This document shows positions 17,793 through 26,819 of a DNA stretch of 64,000 nt, in pieces. The stretch is taken from NCBI RefSeq assembly GCF_000737065.1, contig NZ_AQRC01000001.1, positions 467,810 to 531,809 of the forward strand, in the 5' to 3' direction. Each line of letters begins with the position of its first letter. The stretch's first letter is position 1. This DNA is from Thioclava atlantica. GTDB taxonomy: Bacteria > Pseudomonadota > Alphaproteobacteria > Rhodobacterales > Rhodobacteraceae. The translations under genes were made by a program, and so were the position numbers. The notes beneath the pieces were generated by a model. The model did no database searches and was not told where the DNA came from. It worked only from the letters and a program-made list of their open reading frames with translations.

Positions 17793-19643
17793 ATGCCTCC
17801 CTCCCAGATCACCACCGCGGGGAAGATGAACTCCGACGAGCGGGCGCGGGGGTGGCGCACGATCCGCTCCGTGCTGCCCTATCTCTGGTCGCATGAGGCG
17901 CCCTGGGTGAAACGCCGCGTGGTGCTGGCGATGGTGATGCTGGTCTTCGCGAAGGTCATCTCGGTCTCGACCCCCTTCGTCTATCGCGCCGCGGTGAACA
18001 CGCTTTCGGGCGATGCGGCTGCAAACCCGGCCTGGGCGCTCGGCATGGGGGCGGTCGGGATCACCGTGGCCTATGGCATGGCGCGGCTGATGAGCGTGGC
18101 GTTCGGCGAGCTGCGCGACGCGATCTTCGTGCGCGTCGCGCAACGGGCGCTGCGCCATCTCGCGCTGCAGACCTTCACCCATATGCACCGGCTCTCGATG
18201 CGCTATCACATCACCCGCAAGACCGGGGGGTTGAGCCGGATCATCGAGCGCGGCGTGAAGGGCGTCGAGTTCCTGCTGCGCTTCATGCTGTTCTCGGTGG
18301 GGCCGCTGATCCTCGAGCTCACGCTGGTCGCGATCATCTTCGCGGTGGTCTTCGACTGGCGCTATGCGGCCGTCGTGCTGGTCACCATCGCGGCCTATAT
18401 CAAGTTCACCTTCAAGGTCACCGAGTGGCGGGTCTCGATCCGGCGCGCGATGAACCAGGCCGACACGGCGGCGAACCAGAAGGCGATCGACAGCCTGCTG
18501 AACTTCGAGACGGTCAAGTATTTCGGCGCCGAGAAGCGCGAGGCCGAGCGCTACGACGAGTCGATGAAGGGCTACGAGGCGATGGCGGTCAAGACCGGCC
18601 AGTCGCTCGCCACACTCAATGCCGGCCAGACGCTGATCATCTCGATCGGGCTCGTGGCGGTCATGGTGATGGCGGCGATGGAAGTGCAGGCGGGCAAGCT
18701 GACGGTGGGCGATTTCGTCATGGTGCAGGCCTACATGATCCAGATCACCATGCCGCTCGGGTTCCTCGGCACCGTCTATCGCGAAATCCGTCAGTCGCTC
18801 GTCGATATGGGCGAAATGTTCGATCTGCTCCAGCAACAGGCCGAAATCGAGGACAAGGCCGACGCGCCCGTTCTGAATGTGAAAGGCGGCGAGGTCACCT
18901 TCGAGGATGTCACCTTCCATTACGACCCGACGCGGCCGATCCTGAAAGGGATCTCGCTGCGTGTCCCGCCGGGCCAGACGGTGGCGCTGGTCGGGCCCTC
19001 GGGGTCGGGCAAGTCGACGATCGGGCGGCTCCTGTTCCGCTTCTACGACGTCACCGGCGGCGCGATCCGGATCGACGGGCAGGATCTGCGCGACGTGACG
19101 CAGGAGAGCCTGCATGACGCGATCGGCGTGGTGCCGCAGGATACGGTGCTGTTCAACGACACGATCCGCTACAACATCGCCTACGGGCGCGCGGATGCCT
19201 CGGAAGAAGAGATCATCGCCGCGGCAAAGGCCGCGAAGATCCATGACTTCGTGATCAGCCTGCCCGAGGGCTATGACACCGCCGTGGGCGAACGCGGGCT
19301 GAAGCTCTCGGGGGGCGAGAAGCAGAGGGTGGGGATCGCGCGCACGATCCTGAAGAACCCGCCGATCCTGCTTCTCGACGAGGCGACATCGGCGCTCGAC
19401 ACCCAGACCGAGCGCGACATCCAGACCAGCCTCAAGGCGATGGGCAAGGGGCGCACCGTGATCACCATCGCGCACCGCCTGAGCACGATCGCCGATGCGG
19501 ATCGTATCATCGTGCTCGAGAAGGGCGAGATCGTCGAGGAGGGGCGTCACGAGGATCTGCTGATGCAGCGTGGACGCTATGCTTCGATGTGGGCCCGCCA
19601 GTCGGCCGAAGAGGAAGAGGCCGAGGAACAGGGCGCGGCGTGA
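17793..19643 (+). CDS. Atm1-type ABC exporter
   Basis: A 616-residue half-transporter with an N-terminal six-helix ABC transmembrane domain (about residues 45-330) and a C-terminal ATPase (Walker A GPSGSGKST, signature LSGGEKQ, Walker B LLLDEATSALD, H-loop IAHRLSTI). The pattern KTGGLSRIIERGVKGVEFLLRF and TVKYFGAEKREAERYD marks the Atm1/ABCB7 family, which exports glutathione-linked or persulfide compounds and helps iron-sulfur biogenesis or heavy-metal tolerance. GAAAGGG precedes the ATG at 17793; an in-frame ATG at 17775 is an alternative. In this sulfur-oxidising genome a persulfide export role is plausible but inferred. Confidence 0.88.
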   Translation: MPPSQITTAGKMNSDERARGWRTIRSVLPYLWSHEAPWVKRRVVLAMVMLVFAKVISVSTPFVYRAAVNTLSGDAAANPAWALGMGAVGITVAYGMARLMSVAFGELRDAIFVRVAQRALRHLALQTFTHMHRLSMRYHITRKTGGLSRIIERGVKGVEFLLRFMLFSVGPLILELTLVAIIFAVVFDWRYAAVVLVTIAAYIKFTFKVTEWRVSIRRAMNQADTAANQKAIDSLLNFETVKYFGAEKREAERYDESMKGYEAMAVKTGQSLATLNAGQTLIISIGLVAVMVMAAMEVQAGKLTVGDFVMVQAYMIQITMPLGFLGTVYREIRQSLVDMGEMFDLLQQQAEIEDKADAPVLNVKGGEVTFEDVTFHYDPTRPILKGISLRVPPGQTVALVGPSGSGKSTIGRLLFRFYDVTGGAIRIDGQDLRDVTQESLHDAIGVVPQDTVLFNDTIRYNIAYGRADASEEEIIAAAKAAKIHDFVISLPEGYDTAVGERGLKLSGGEKQRVGIARTILKNPPILLLDEATSALDTQTERDIQTSLKAMGKGRTVITIAHRLSTIADADRIIVLEKGEIVEEGRHEDLLMQRGRYASMWARQSAEEEEAEEQGAA

Positions 19644-19659
19644 GGGGCGCGACCCCTCA
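19641..19659. repeat. Hairpin overlapping the ABC exporter stop codon
   Basis: TGAGGGG (19641-19647) pairs with CCCCTCA (19653-19659) around CGCGA. The 5' arm contains the TGA stop. No T-run follows; it may stabilise the mRNA end. Confidence 0.4.
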
Positions 19660-19772
19660 CGTTCGAGCGCCTCGCCGCGGGGCGACCAGCCCCGGGCCGC
19701 ACCCGTCCCTCTCGCCGAGGGGCAACCGAGGTGAAACGCTGACCACAGATGACAGGGCGGGTCCGCTCGCGG

Positions 19773-19813
19773 GGCAGGCGCCGTCCTCGTCTCTCGAGGG
19801 CAGGGCGCCTGCC
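19773..19813. terminator. Inverted repeat at the 3' end of the first RND pump
   Basis: GGCAGGCGCC at 19773-19782 and GGCGCCTGCC at 19804-19813 are perfect 10-bp inverted repeats with a 21-base loop. The right arm reaches the last base of the RND stop codon on the minus strand. It could terminate both convergent genes. Confidence 0.45.
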
Positions 19814-22800
19814 TATTCCGCCGCGTCCGGCTTGCGCACCAGATGCGGCTTCACGCCGCCCTCCGGCTCGCCATCCTCCCAGATCACCTCGCGTCCGCGC
19901 ATCTTGCGCACCGCGCGTTCGAGCGCCAGATCGCGCGCCGCGCGGCTGTCCGTTCCCTGCATGAGCGCCGAGAGCGCCCTCGTGCCGCGATAGGCGCCGG
20001 TATTGAACCAGACCCGGATCGACAGCAGCGCGGGCGTCAGCACCAGAGTCAGCACGGTCGCGGTGCCGAGCCCGAACACCACCGCCGTCGCGAGCTGCTT
20101 CCACCAGAGCGCGGTGGGGCTGTCGATCGAATAGCCGCCGTTGAGGAAATCGAGCGACAGGCCGAACATCATCGGCGTCAGACCCGCCATCGTGGTGATC
20201 GTGGTCAGCAGGACTGGGCGCAGGCGGGCCTCGGCGGTGCGGATGATCGCCTCGATCCGGGGCATGTAGCGCGAGAATTCCTGATAGGTGTCGATCAGGA
20301 TGATGTTGTTGTTCACCACGATGCCCGCGAGCGCGACGATCCCCACGCCGGTCATGATGATCGAGAATTGCTGGCCCATCACCAGCATCCCCAACAGAAC
20401 CCCGGCCGTGGACAGCACGACCGCGAGCAACACCAGCACCGCGTTGTAGAAGCTGTTGAACTGCGCGAGCAGGATCACGAACATCAGAGCGAGCGCGCCC
20501 GCGAAGGCCTTCATCAGGAAGTCCTGGCTTTCCGATTGCTCGACCTGGTCGCCCGACCATTCGTAGCTGACGCCGGGGGGCAGAGCGGCTTCGGTGTCGA
20601 GCCAGTCCTCCAGCGCCGCGATCCGATCGTTCGCGGTGATCGGGGAGCCGTCCCCCTTGGTCAGCCCCTCCGCGACGCCGGCCTTCACGTCGTAATAGCG
20701 GGTCTGGTCGATCCGGTCGATCTGGCCGAGTTTCGGCTGCGGCGTGCGGGTGACGAAATTCGCCAGCGGCACGAGCCCCTCGCTGGTGCGCAGTTTCAGC
20801 GTGTCGAGGGTGGAGAGGACCCGGTCCTCCTGCGGCAGCCGGACGCGGATCTCGATCTCCTCGTCGGAGGAGGGCACGCGCATGGTGTCGAGCAGGATCC
20901 CGCGCGTCACCAGTTGCACCATGCCGCCCACGGTCGCCACGTCCGCGCCGAAGCGTCCGGCGCGGGTGACATCGACGTCGATCACCCAGTCGATCCCGGG
21001 CAGGGGGCGGGTATCCTCGATCGCGGTGATGCCCTGCATCGAGGCCATATGTGCCTCGACCTGGCGCACGGCCTGATCGAGCGCGTCGAAATCGTCTCCC
21101 TTCAGGCGCAGCTGGATCGGCTTGCCCGAGGAGGGGCCGCGATCCTGCGCGAGATATTCGGCGCGAATGCCGGGGATGGTGGCGATCCGAGCCATGATCC
21201 CCTCCATTACCGCGTCGCCCTTGAGCGCGGGGTTGTCCTTGCGCTCGTCCCAGGGGATCATCTCGACTTGGACCTGACCGATCGTGTCGCGCGGAGCGCT
21301 CGCCCCTCCGGTGTTCTGGTTCAGCCCGCCTTCGCCGGCGAAGGAGAAGACCGCCCCGACGCCGGGCGTGCCGATCACCTTCGCCTCCGCCTCCCGCAGC
21401 AGCGCGTCCTTCTCGGCCAGCGACAGGTTGCCGCGCGCCCGGATATAGACGATCGCCTGCTCGACCTCGCTATCGGTGAAGAACTGGGTGCCGTTATTGT
21501 TCTTGCCGTAATAGCCGAAGGTCAGAAACACGGTGCCGACGATCACGGCCACGGTGATCAGCGGCATCACCGGATTTCCGGCGATGAAGGCGATCACATG
21601 GCCGAAGGGACGGCGGCGATAGCCGGCCTCGATGGGCTTTGGTTTGCGGTTCGGCTTGGCGGCGGTGAAGGTGATCGAGCTGAGCATCGTGGCCAGCACG
21701 AAGAGCACGATACCCGGGAGCGACGCCGCGAGATTGCCCGAAGCGGTATGCGTGCCCGAGAAGAAATCGGGATTGAGGGTGAGGATCGCGCCGAGGAACA
21801 CCAGGCCGGCGGAGGCGACGGCCAGGAGCAGGCGCAGCCAGTAGGGCCAGCCCTTGATCACCGCCGCCCCCATGTCGAGACGCCGGCTCATCCGGCCCGC
21901 GACGCCGCCCACCACGGGTAGATAGACCAGCGCGACGACCAGCGAGGCCGAGAGCACGAAGATGATCGTGATTGGCAGCATTCCCATGAACTCGCCCGGC
22001 ACGCCCGGCCAGAACAGCATCGGAAGGAAGGCGCAGAGCGTCGTCGCGGTGGAGCTCACCACCGGCCAGAACATGCGCCGGGCGGCTTCCGTATAGGCGG
22101 CCATCGGGCCGGAGCCTTCCGAGATCCGCTTGTCGGCATATTCGACGACGACAATCGCACCGTCGACGAGCATCCCCACCGCGAGGATCAGGCCGAACAT
22201 CACGATGTTCGAGATCGCGACCCCCATGATCCCCAGAAGCAGGAAGGTCAGAAGGAACGAGGTCGGGATCGCGAAGCCCACCAGCAGCGCCGAGCGGGTG
22301 CCGAGCGTCGCGAGCACCACGATCATCACCAGCGCGATCGCGGTCAGGACCGAGCCCTCGAGCTGGCTGACCATCGCCCCCACGGTTTTCGACTGATCGA
22401 GCGAGATGCCCACATCGACCGCGCGTTGCAGCGGCTCGGGCCAGTTCGCCTGCGCCTCGGAGACGGTTCGGCGCACCAGATCGACCGTGTCGATGATGTT
22501 GTAGCCCTTGCGCTTGACCACCTGCAGCGCGACCGTGGGCTCCCCGTTGAAGCGTGCGGTGCCGGTGCGGTCCTCGAAGGTCAGGCGGATATCGGCCAGA
22601 TCCCCGAGCGTCACGACACGCTCGCCATTGGTCTTCACGGGGAGGTTGTAGATATCCTGCGCGGTCTCGAAGGTCGCCGGGATCTTGACCGAGAAGGCGC
22701 CGCCGGCGGTCTCGACCACGCCCGCCGCGATCAGCTGGTTGTTGGCCTGCACGACATTGATCAACTCGGGCGCGGTGACGTTGTAGGCCTCGAGCTTGAG

Positions 22801-23367
22801 AGGGTCGATGACCACTTCCAGCATCTCGTCGCGGCTGCCCGCGATCTGCGCCTCCAGCACCGGTTCGAGACCCTCGACCTCGTCTTGCAACTCGCGCGCG
22901 AGACGTTGCAGCGTGCGTTCGGGCGCCTTGCCCGACAGGGTCACGACGACGATCGGAAATTCGGAGAAGTTGATCTCGTTGATCGAGTATTTCTCGAAGC
23001 CATCGGGGAATTTGCCCTCGGCGGTGTTCATCGCGTCGCGCACATCGGCGATGACCTTGGTCTTGTCCCAGCCGAAATCGAACTCCAGCATCACGCCGGC
23101 ATAGTTCTCCTGCGCGATGCCGGTCATCTTCTTGATGCCGTCGAGCCCGGCGAGCTCGGTCTCCATCGGCTTGACCAGCAGCTTCTCGGAATCGGCGGCC
23201 GAGATGCCGGGGAAGGGGACCGAGATGAAGAGCATCGGGATCTCGATATCCGGCTCGCCCTCCTTGGGCAGGCTCAGATAGGCGGTCAGCCCCGCGGCGA
23301 TCGAGATCACCACGAAGGCAATCACCATCCGCGCCCGGGCCGCGGCCCAGTCGATGATCCCGGTCAT
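19813..23367 (-). CDS. RND efflux permease (HAE-type)
   Basis: A 1184-residue inner-membrane proton antiporter of the RND superfamily. Helix 1 is near the N-terminus (MVIAFVVISIAAGLTAYLSL), followed by periplasmic porter loops. Helices 2-6 include the helix-4 stretch GLILAVGMLVDGAIVVVEYADK with the Asp relay region. The second half repeats the pattern, ending with VGIVALAGIVVNNNIILID and a cytoplasmic tail of about 70 residues rich in Arg/Glu that makes this copy longer than the usual 1020-1050. It overlaps the adaptor gene by 4 bases (ATGA). No outer-membrane channel gene is near. Substrate unknown. Confidence 0.9.
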   Translation of the reverse strand: MTGIIDWAAARARMVIAFVVISIAAGLTAYLSLPKEGEPDIEIPMLFISVPFPGISAADSEKLLVKPMETELAGLDGIKKMTGIAQENYAGVMLEFDFGWDKTKVIADVRDAMNTAEGKFPDGFEKYSINEINFSEFPIVVVTLSGKAPERTLQRLARELQDEVEGLEPVLEAQIAGSRDEMLEVVIDPLKLEAYNVTAPELINVVQANNQLIAAGVVETAGGAFSVKIPATFETAQDIYNLPVKTNGERVVTLGDLADIRLTFEDRTGTARFNGEPTVALQVVKRKGYNIIDTVDLVRRTVSEAQANWPEPLQRAVDVGISLDQSKTVGAMVSQLEGSVLTAIALVMIVVLATLGTRSALLVGFAIPTSFLLTFLLLGIMGVAISNIVMFGLILAVGMLVDGAIVVVEYADKRISEGSGPMAAYTEAARRMFWPVVSSTATTLCAFLPMLFWPGVPGEFMGMLPITIIFVLSASLVVALVYLPVVGGVAGRMSRRLDMGAAVIKGWPYWLRLLLAVASAGLVFLGAILTLNPDFFSGTHTASGNLAASLPGIVLFVLATMLSSITFTAAKPNRKPKPIEAGYRRRPFGHVIAFIAGNPVMPLITVAVIVGTVFLTFGYYGKNNNGTQFFTDSEVEQAIVYIRARGNLSLAEKDALLREAEAKVIGTPGVGAVFSFAGEGGLNQNTGGASAPRDTIGQVQVEMIPWDERKDNPALKGDAVMEGIMARIATIPGIRAEYLAQDRGPSSGKPIQLRLKGDDFDALDQAVRQVEAHMASMQGITAIEDTRPLPGIDWVIDVDVTRAGRFGADVATVGGMVQLVTRGILLDTMRVPSSDEEIEIRVRLPQEDRVLSTLDTLKLRTSEGLVPLANFVTRTPQPKLGQIDRIDQTRYYDVKAGVAEGLTKGDGSPITANDRIAALEDWLDTEAALPPGVSYEWSGDQVEQSESQDFLMKAFAGALALMFVILLAQFNSFYNAVLVLLAVVLSTAGVLLGMLVMGQQFSIIMTGVGIVALAGIVVNNNIILIDTYQEFSRYMPRIEAIIRTAEARLRPVLLTTITTMAGLTPMMFGLSLDFLNGGYSIDSPTALWWKQLATAVVFGLGTATVLTLVLTPALLSIRVWFNTGAYRGTRALSALMQGTDSRAARDLALERAVRKMRGREVIWEDGEPEGGVKPHLVRKPDAAE

Positions 23368-24506
23368 TGCCCCGGCTCCGGCGCGGGCGTGGCCTCGGGG
23401 GCGCCACCCTGCACATCACCGGGGGCGTGATCGACGAGCGTGACCGCGAGGGGAGACCCCTCGGTGACGTAATCCTGCCCGACGACGATCACGGTGGCCT
23501 GTTCGGGAAGCCCTGCGAGCCAGACGCCGTCGGGGGCATCGCGCAGGAAGGTGACGGGCGCGAAATGGGCGCGGTCATCGACGGCGAGGCGCACGCCGAG
23601 CTGCCCGTCATCGTTCAGCGTCATGGCCGAGGCGGGCAGAAAATGGGCTTTCGTACCATCGGCGGAGACGATCATCTCGACGGTCTGGCCTTCGCGGATC
23701 GCGTGATCGCCATTTGCGACCTCCGCCTCGACGCGGAAGGTGCGGGTCGCCGTGTCGGCCGATTGCGAGACGAAAGTGATCCGGCCGACCACCTCGCGCC
23801 CGGTGGCGAGCCGTGCCCCCACCGCCGCGCCGCGATGCACGCGGTCGATCTCGGTCTCGGGGACGAAGCCCACGAGCTTGATCGGATCGAGCTGGATGAG
23901 CGTCGCGCAAAGCCCGCCTGCCGAAAGCAGCGCGCCATTCTCGGCGGTATCTTCCTCGAGCTGGCCCGCGAAGGGCGCGGTGATCTCCAGCCGGGCAAGC
24001 TCGGTCTGGGCGGCCTCCACCGCCGCGGTCGCGGCCTCGAGCACCGACTGAGCGGCTGCGGCGGAGGTGTCGGAGCGATACCCGCCCTCCTGCAGCTTGC
24101 GCGCGGCGGTCGCGTTGAGCTTCGCCTCGTCGAGACGCGCCTGCGCCTCCGCCAGCGCTGCGGGGCGCGTGCCCGGATCGAGGCGGCACAGCAATTGCCC
24201 CTTCTCCACCTGCGTTCCCTTGGCGATCGGGTCCGAGATCACTTTCGCGCCGGTCTCTGCGCGCACCTCGAGACGGCGCGCCGCTTCGGTCTGGCCGCGG
24301 GTGAGCACGCCCTGATCGACCGCGCGCGCCGTCGATGCGATGGCCTGTACGGGAACCGGCTGCACGCCTTCGGGAGCCGCGGCCTGCGCTTCGGGCGCAG
24401 CGGGGGCGCCATCGCCGAGATATCCCATCAGCCTGTCGCGCTCGAAGACGAGCAGGTAGAGCGCCACGAGGACGAGCAGCGCGTTGAGGATCGGGATCGG
24501 GCGCAT
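23364..24506 (-). CDS. RND periplasmic adaptor (membrane fusion protein)
   Basis: A 380-residue adaptor of the HlyD/AcrA type. An N-terminal membrane anchor (ILNALLVLVALYLLVF) precedes a lipoyl half (GAKVISDPIAKGTQVEKGQLLCRLD), a helical hairpin (EAQARLDEAKLNATAARKLQEGGYRSD to AAQTELARLEI), the second lipoyl half (APFAGQLEEDTAENGALLSAG) and beta-barrel/membrane-proximal domains. It spans the periplasm between the RND permease and an unlinked outer-membrane channel. The start at 24506 has an AAGGAG site; the frame is open upstream but that part is not protein-like. It is the first gene of the pump operon, divergent from the yfgM-like gene. Confidence 0.88.
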   Translation of the reverse strand: MRPIPILNALLVLVALYLLVFERDRLMGYLGDGAPAAPEAQAAAPEGVQPVPVQAIASTARAVDQGVLTRGQTEAARRLEVRAETGAKVISDPIAKGTQVEKGQLLCRLDPGTRPAALAEAQARLDEAKLNATAARKLQEGGYRSDTSAAAAQSVLEAATAAVEAAQTELARLEITAPFAGQLEEDTAENGALLSAGGLCATLIQLDPIKLVGFVPETEIDRVHRGAAVGARLATGREVVGRITFVSQSADTATRTFRVEAEVANGDHAIREGQTVEMIVSADGTKAHFLPASAMTLNDDGQLGVRLAVDDRAHFAPVTFLRDAPDGVWLAGLPEQATVIVVGQDYVTEGSPLAVTLVDHAPGDVQGGAPEATPAPEPGQ

Positions 24507-24693
24507 CGGCAGGCTCCTTGGCGTGAGGGACGGTCCGCGTCTCGATACGCTGGTCTGAACCGCTGGGTTCAACTTAATGAGAGTGCTGCGTGATCTCAAG
24601 CCGACGAAGCGGCGATCTCCGGTCTTGCGCGGGCCTTGGCAGCGCCGGGTGGGGCGTGTAAGAGAGGCCGACACCAGAAGAGAAGAGGCGCGC

Positions 24694-25371
24694 GTGAGCG
24701 AGACCGACAGTTTCATCGAAGAAGTCACCGAGGCCGTCCGTCAGGACAAGCTCTTTGCCGCTTTCAAGAAGTGGGGCTGGATCGGCGGCGTGGTCATCCT
24801 CGCGATCGTCGGCGGGACCGCCTGGAATGCCTGGCAGAAAGAGCAGGCGCAAAATACCGCGCGTGCCTTCGGCGATCAGGTCATGGCGGCGATCGACGCC
24901 AAGGATACCGACGCCGAGCTGGCCAAGATCACGCCCGAAGGGCCCGGCCGCACGGCGGTTCTTGCCCTGATGCGCGGCGATGCCGAGCTCGAGGCGGGCA
25001 AGGACGAAGAGGCGCTCAAGCAATTCGAGGCCGTGGGCGCCCAGACCGGTCTGCCGCGCTCGATCTCCGATCTCGCGAAGCTCAAGGCGGTGATCGCGGC
25101 GGGCGACAAGATGGATGCGGCCAAGCGTGACGCGACCCTTCAGGAGCTGGCCCAGCCCGGCGCTCCCTATCGCCTTCTCGCGATGGAGCAGCAGGCGGTG
25201 GCGAGCCTCGCGAAAGGCGACCGCGACGGGGCGCTCGCCATGGCGAAGCAGATCCTCGAAGATGCGGGGCTCACGCCGGGCTTGCAACAGCGCGCGACAG
25301 AGTTGATTGTGGCGCTTGGTGGCGAACTGCCGAGCGTGCCGGGCCAGACCGGTCAGGCGCCGCAGCAGTAA
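24694..25371 (+). CDS. YfgM-like tetratricopeptide membrane protein
   Basis: A 225-residue protein of the TPR_21 (PF09976) family. A short cytoplasmic N-terminus (SFIEEVTEAVRQDKLFAAFKKWG) leads to one membrane helix (WIGGVVILAIVGGTAWNAW), and the rest is a periplasmic TPR-like helical domain ending in a Gln/Pro tail. E. coli YfgM is a SecYEG-associated periplasmic chaperone partner encoded beside bamB and der, and the same order holds here. I use the GTG at 24694 with an AGAAGAGG site; an ATG at 24577 is in frame but would add a basic stretch unlike the family. Confidence 0.85.
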   Translation: MSETDSFIEEVTEAVRQDKLFAAFKKWGWIGGVVILAIVGGTAWNAWQKEQAQNTARAFGDQVMAAIDAKDTDAELAKITPEGPGRTAVLALMRGDAELEAGKDEEALKQFEAVGAQTGLPRSISDLAKLKAVIAAGDKMDAAKRDATLQELAQPGAPYRLLAMEQQAVASLAKGDRDGALAMAKQILEDAGLTPGLQQRATELIVALGGELPSVPGQTGQAPQQ

Positions 25372-25444
25372 GAGTTTGAACCGGATCGCCTTTCCCATGC
25401 GCGCGAGGCGCAGGGCAGGGGCGGCGAACCGTGGGGGATGTGGC

Positions 25445-26770
25445 GTGAAACTGAGCAAGGCTATCTGCGCGCTGGGTCTGGTGGCGGCCGTTGCGGGCTG
25501 CTCCCAGAGGGAGACGATCCTGCCCGGAGAGCGGCTTTCGCCCCGGGCGGCGATGCTCGCCGAAGAGGGGCTCGCACCCGAAGCCGCGCCTGCCGATCAG
25601 GCCTTGCCGATCAGCTTGCCCGGTGTGGTCGCCAATGCCGAATGGCCGCAGCGCGCGGGCTCGGCCACGCATAGTCTCTTCAACGCGGCGATCGGGTCGG
25701 GCAACCGGCTCGTCTGGTCGGCAGATATCGGCGCAGGCAATGCGCGGCGCTACCGGATCACCGCCGATCCGATCGTCGGCGCTGGCCGGGTCTACACGCT
25801 CGACAGCCAGGCGCGCGTGACCGCCACCGCGACGAATGGCGGCCGGGTCTGGCAGACCGACATCACCCCGCCGGGCGACCGCGCGGCCGATGCCTCGGGC
25901 GGCGGCGTGGCCTATGCCAACGGCACCGTCTACGTCACCTCCGATTTCGCCGAGCTCGTCGCGATCGACGCGGCCACCGGTGCGATCAAGTGGCGGCAGT
26001 ATTTCGACGCCGGGATCGGCGGCGCGCCGACCGTGCGCGACGGCACGGTCTATGTCGTGGCGCGCGACAGCTCGGCTTGGGCGATCCGCGCCTCGGACGG
26101 CAAGGTGATCTGGCAGGTGCCGGGCGCGCCCTCGAATTCGGGCATGACCGGCGTCTCGGCCCCGGTCGTCACCGACCGCATGGTGATCTTCCCCTTCCCC
26201 TCGGGCTTCCTTGCGGGTGTGCTGCGCCAGAGCGGGATGCAGCTGTGGCAATCGAAGGTGCCGGGCGCGCGTCCGGGCGTCGCCTATGCCTCGATCGTCG
26301 ATCTGACCGGCGATCCCGTGGTGGTGGGCGATACGGTCTATGCCGGCTCCTCGGCAGGCAAGCTCGCCGCCTTCGACGTCAATTCCGGCGAGCGGATCTG
26401 GACCTCGGACATGGGCGCCAACAGCCCGGTCCAGGTCGCGGGCGGCTCGATCTTCCTGACCTCCGATTCAGGCCAGATCGTGCGGCTCGACGTCAGGACC
26501 GGCCAGCAGATCTGGGCGAAGGATCTGCCCTATTACACCAAGGACAAGCCCAAGCGGCAGCGCAACATCGTCGCCAGCTACGGTCCGGTGCTCGCGGGCG
26601 GCAAGCTTTTCGTCGCGTCCTCCGACGGTGTGTTGCGGATCTTCAGCCCCGTCGATGGCAGCCTGATCGGCCAGGCGCAGATCCCCGGCGGGGCGTCGAC
26701 GGACCCGGTCGTGGCCGGCCGGACGCTCTATGTCGTGGGCGGAGACGGGAAACTGCACGCTTTTCAGTGA
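25445..26770 (+). CDS. bamB: BamB-like outer-membrane assembly lipoprotein (PQQ-type beta-propeller)
   Basis: A 441-residue lipoprotein. It starts at GTG 25445 with a GGGGGA site; the signal ends in the lipobox LVAAVAGC, so the mature protein begins at a lipid-modified Cys. The rest is a PQQ-like beta-propeller with repeated blades containing patterns such as GAIKWRQYFD, GKVIWQVPG, GERIWTSDMG and GQQIWAKDL. BamB is a scaffold of the BAM complex for folding outer-membrane proteins. The gene follows the yfgM-like gene by 73 bases and precedes der by 49, the order conserved in proteobacteria. Confidence 0.88.
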   Translation: MKLSKAICALGLVAAVAGCSQRETILPGERLSPRAAMLAEEGLAPEAAPADQALPISLPGVVANAEWPQRAGSATHSLFNAAIGSGNRLVWSADIGAGNARRYRITADPIVGAGRVYTLDSQARVTATATNGGRVWQTDITPPGDRAADASGGGVAYANGTVYVTSDFAELVAIDAATGAIKWRQYFDAGIGGAPTVRDGTVYVVARDSSAWAIRASDGKVIWQVPGAPSNSGMTGVSAPVVTDRMVIFPFPSGFLAGVLRQSGMQLWQSKVPGARPGVAYASIVDLTGDPVVVGDTVYAGSSAGKLAAFDVNSGERIWTSDMGANSPVQVAGGSIFLTSDSGQIVRLDVRTGQQIWAKDLPYYTKDKPKRQRNIVASYGPVLAGGKLFVASSDGVLRIFSPVDGSLIGQAQIPGGASTDPVVAGRTLYVVGGDGKLHAFQ

Positions 26771-26819
26771 CGCCCGAAAGGTGTAAGGGGGCTGCTCCTA
26801 TCCGCCCAAGGAGGGCAAG

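Noticed and set aside
17706..19550. A 614-codon minus frame opposite the ABC exporter
   Set aside because: Shadow; no motifs, while the plus strand has all ABC signatures.
19843..21921. A 692-codon open frame opposite the first RND permease
   Set aside because: Antisense shadow rich in Arg/His/Gly; the minus-strand RND protein is unmistakable.
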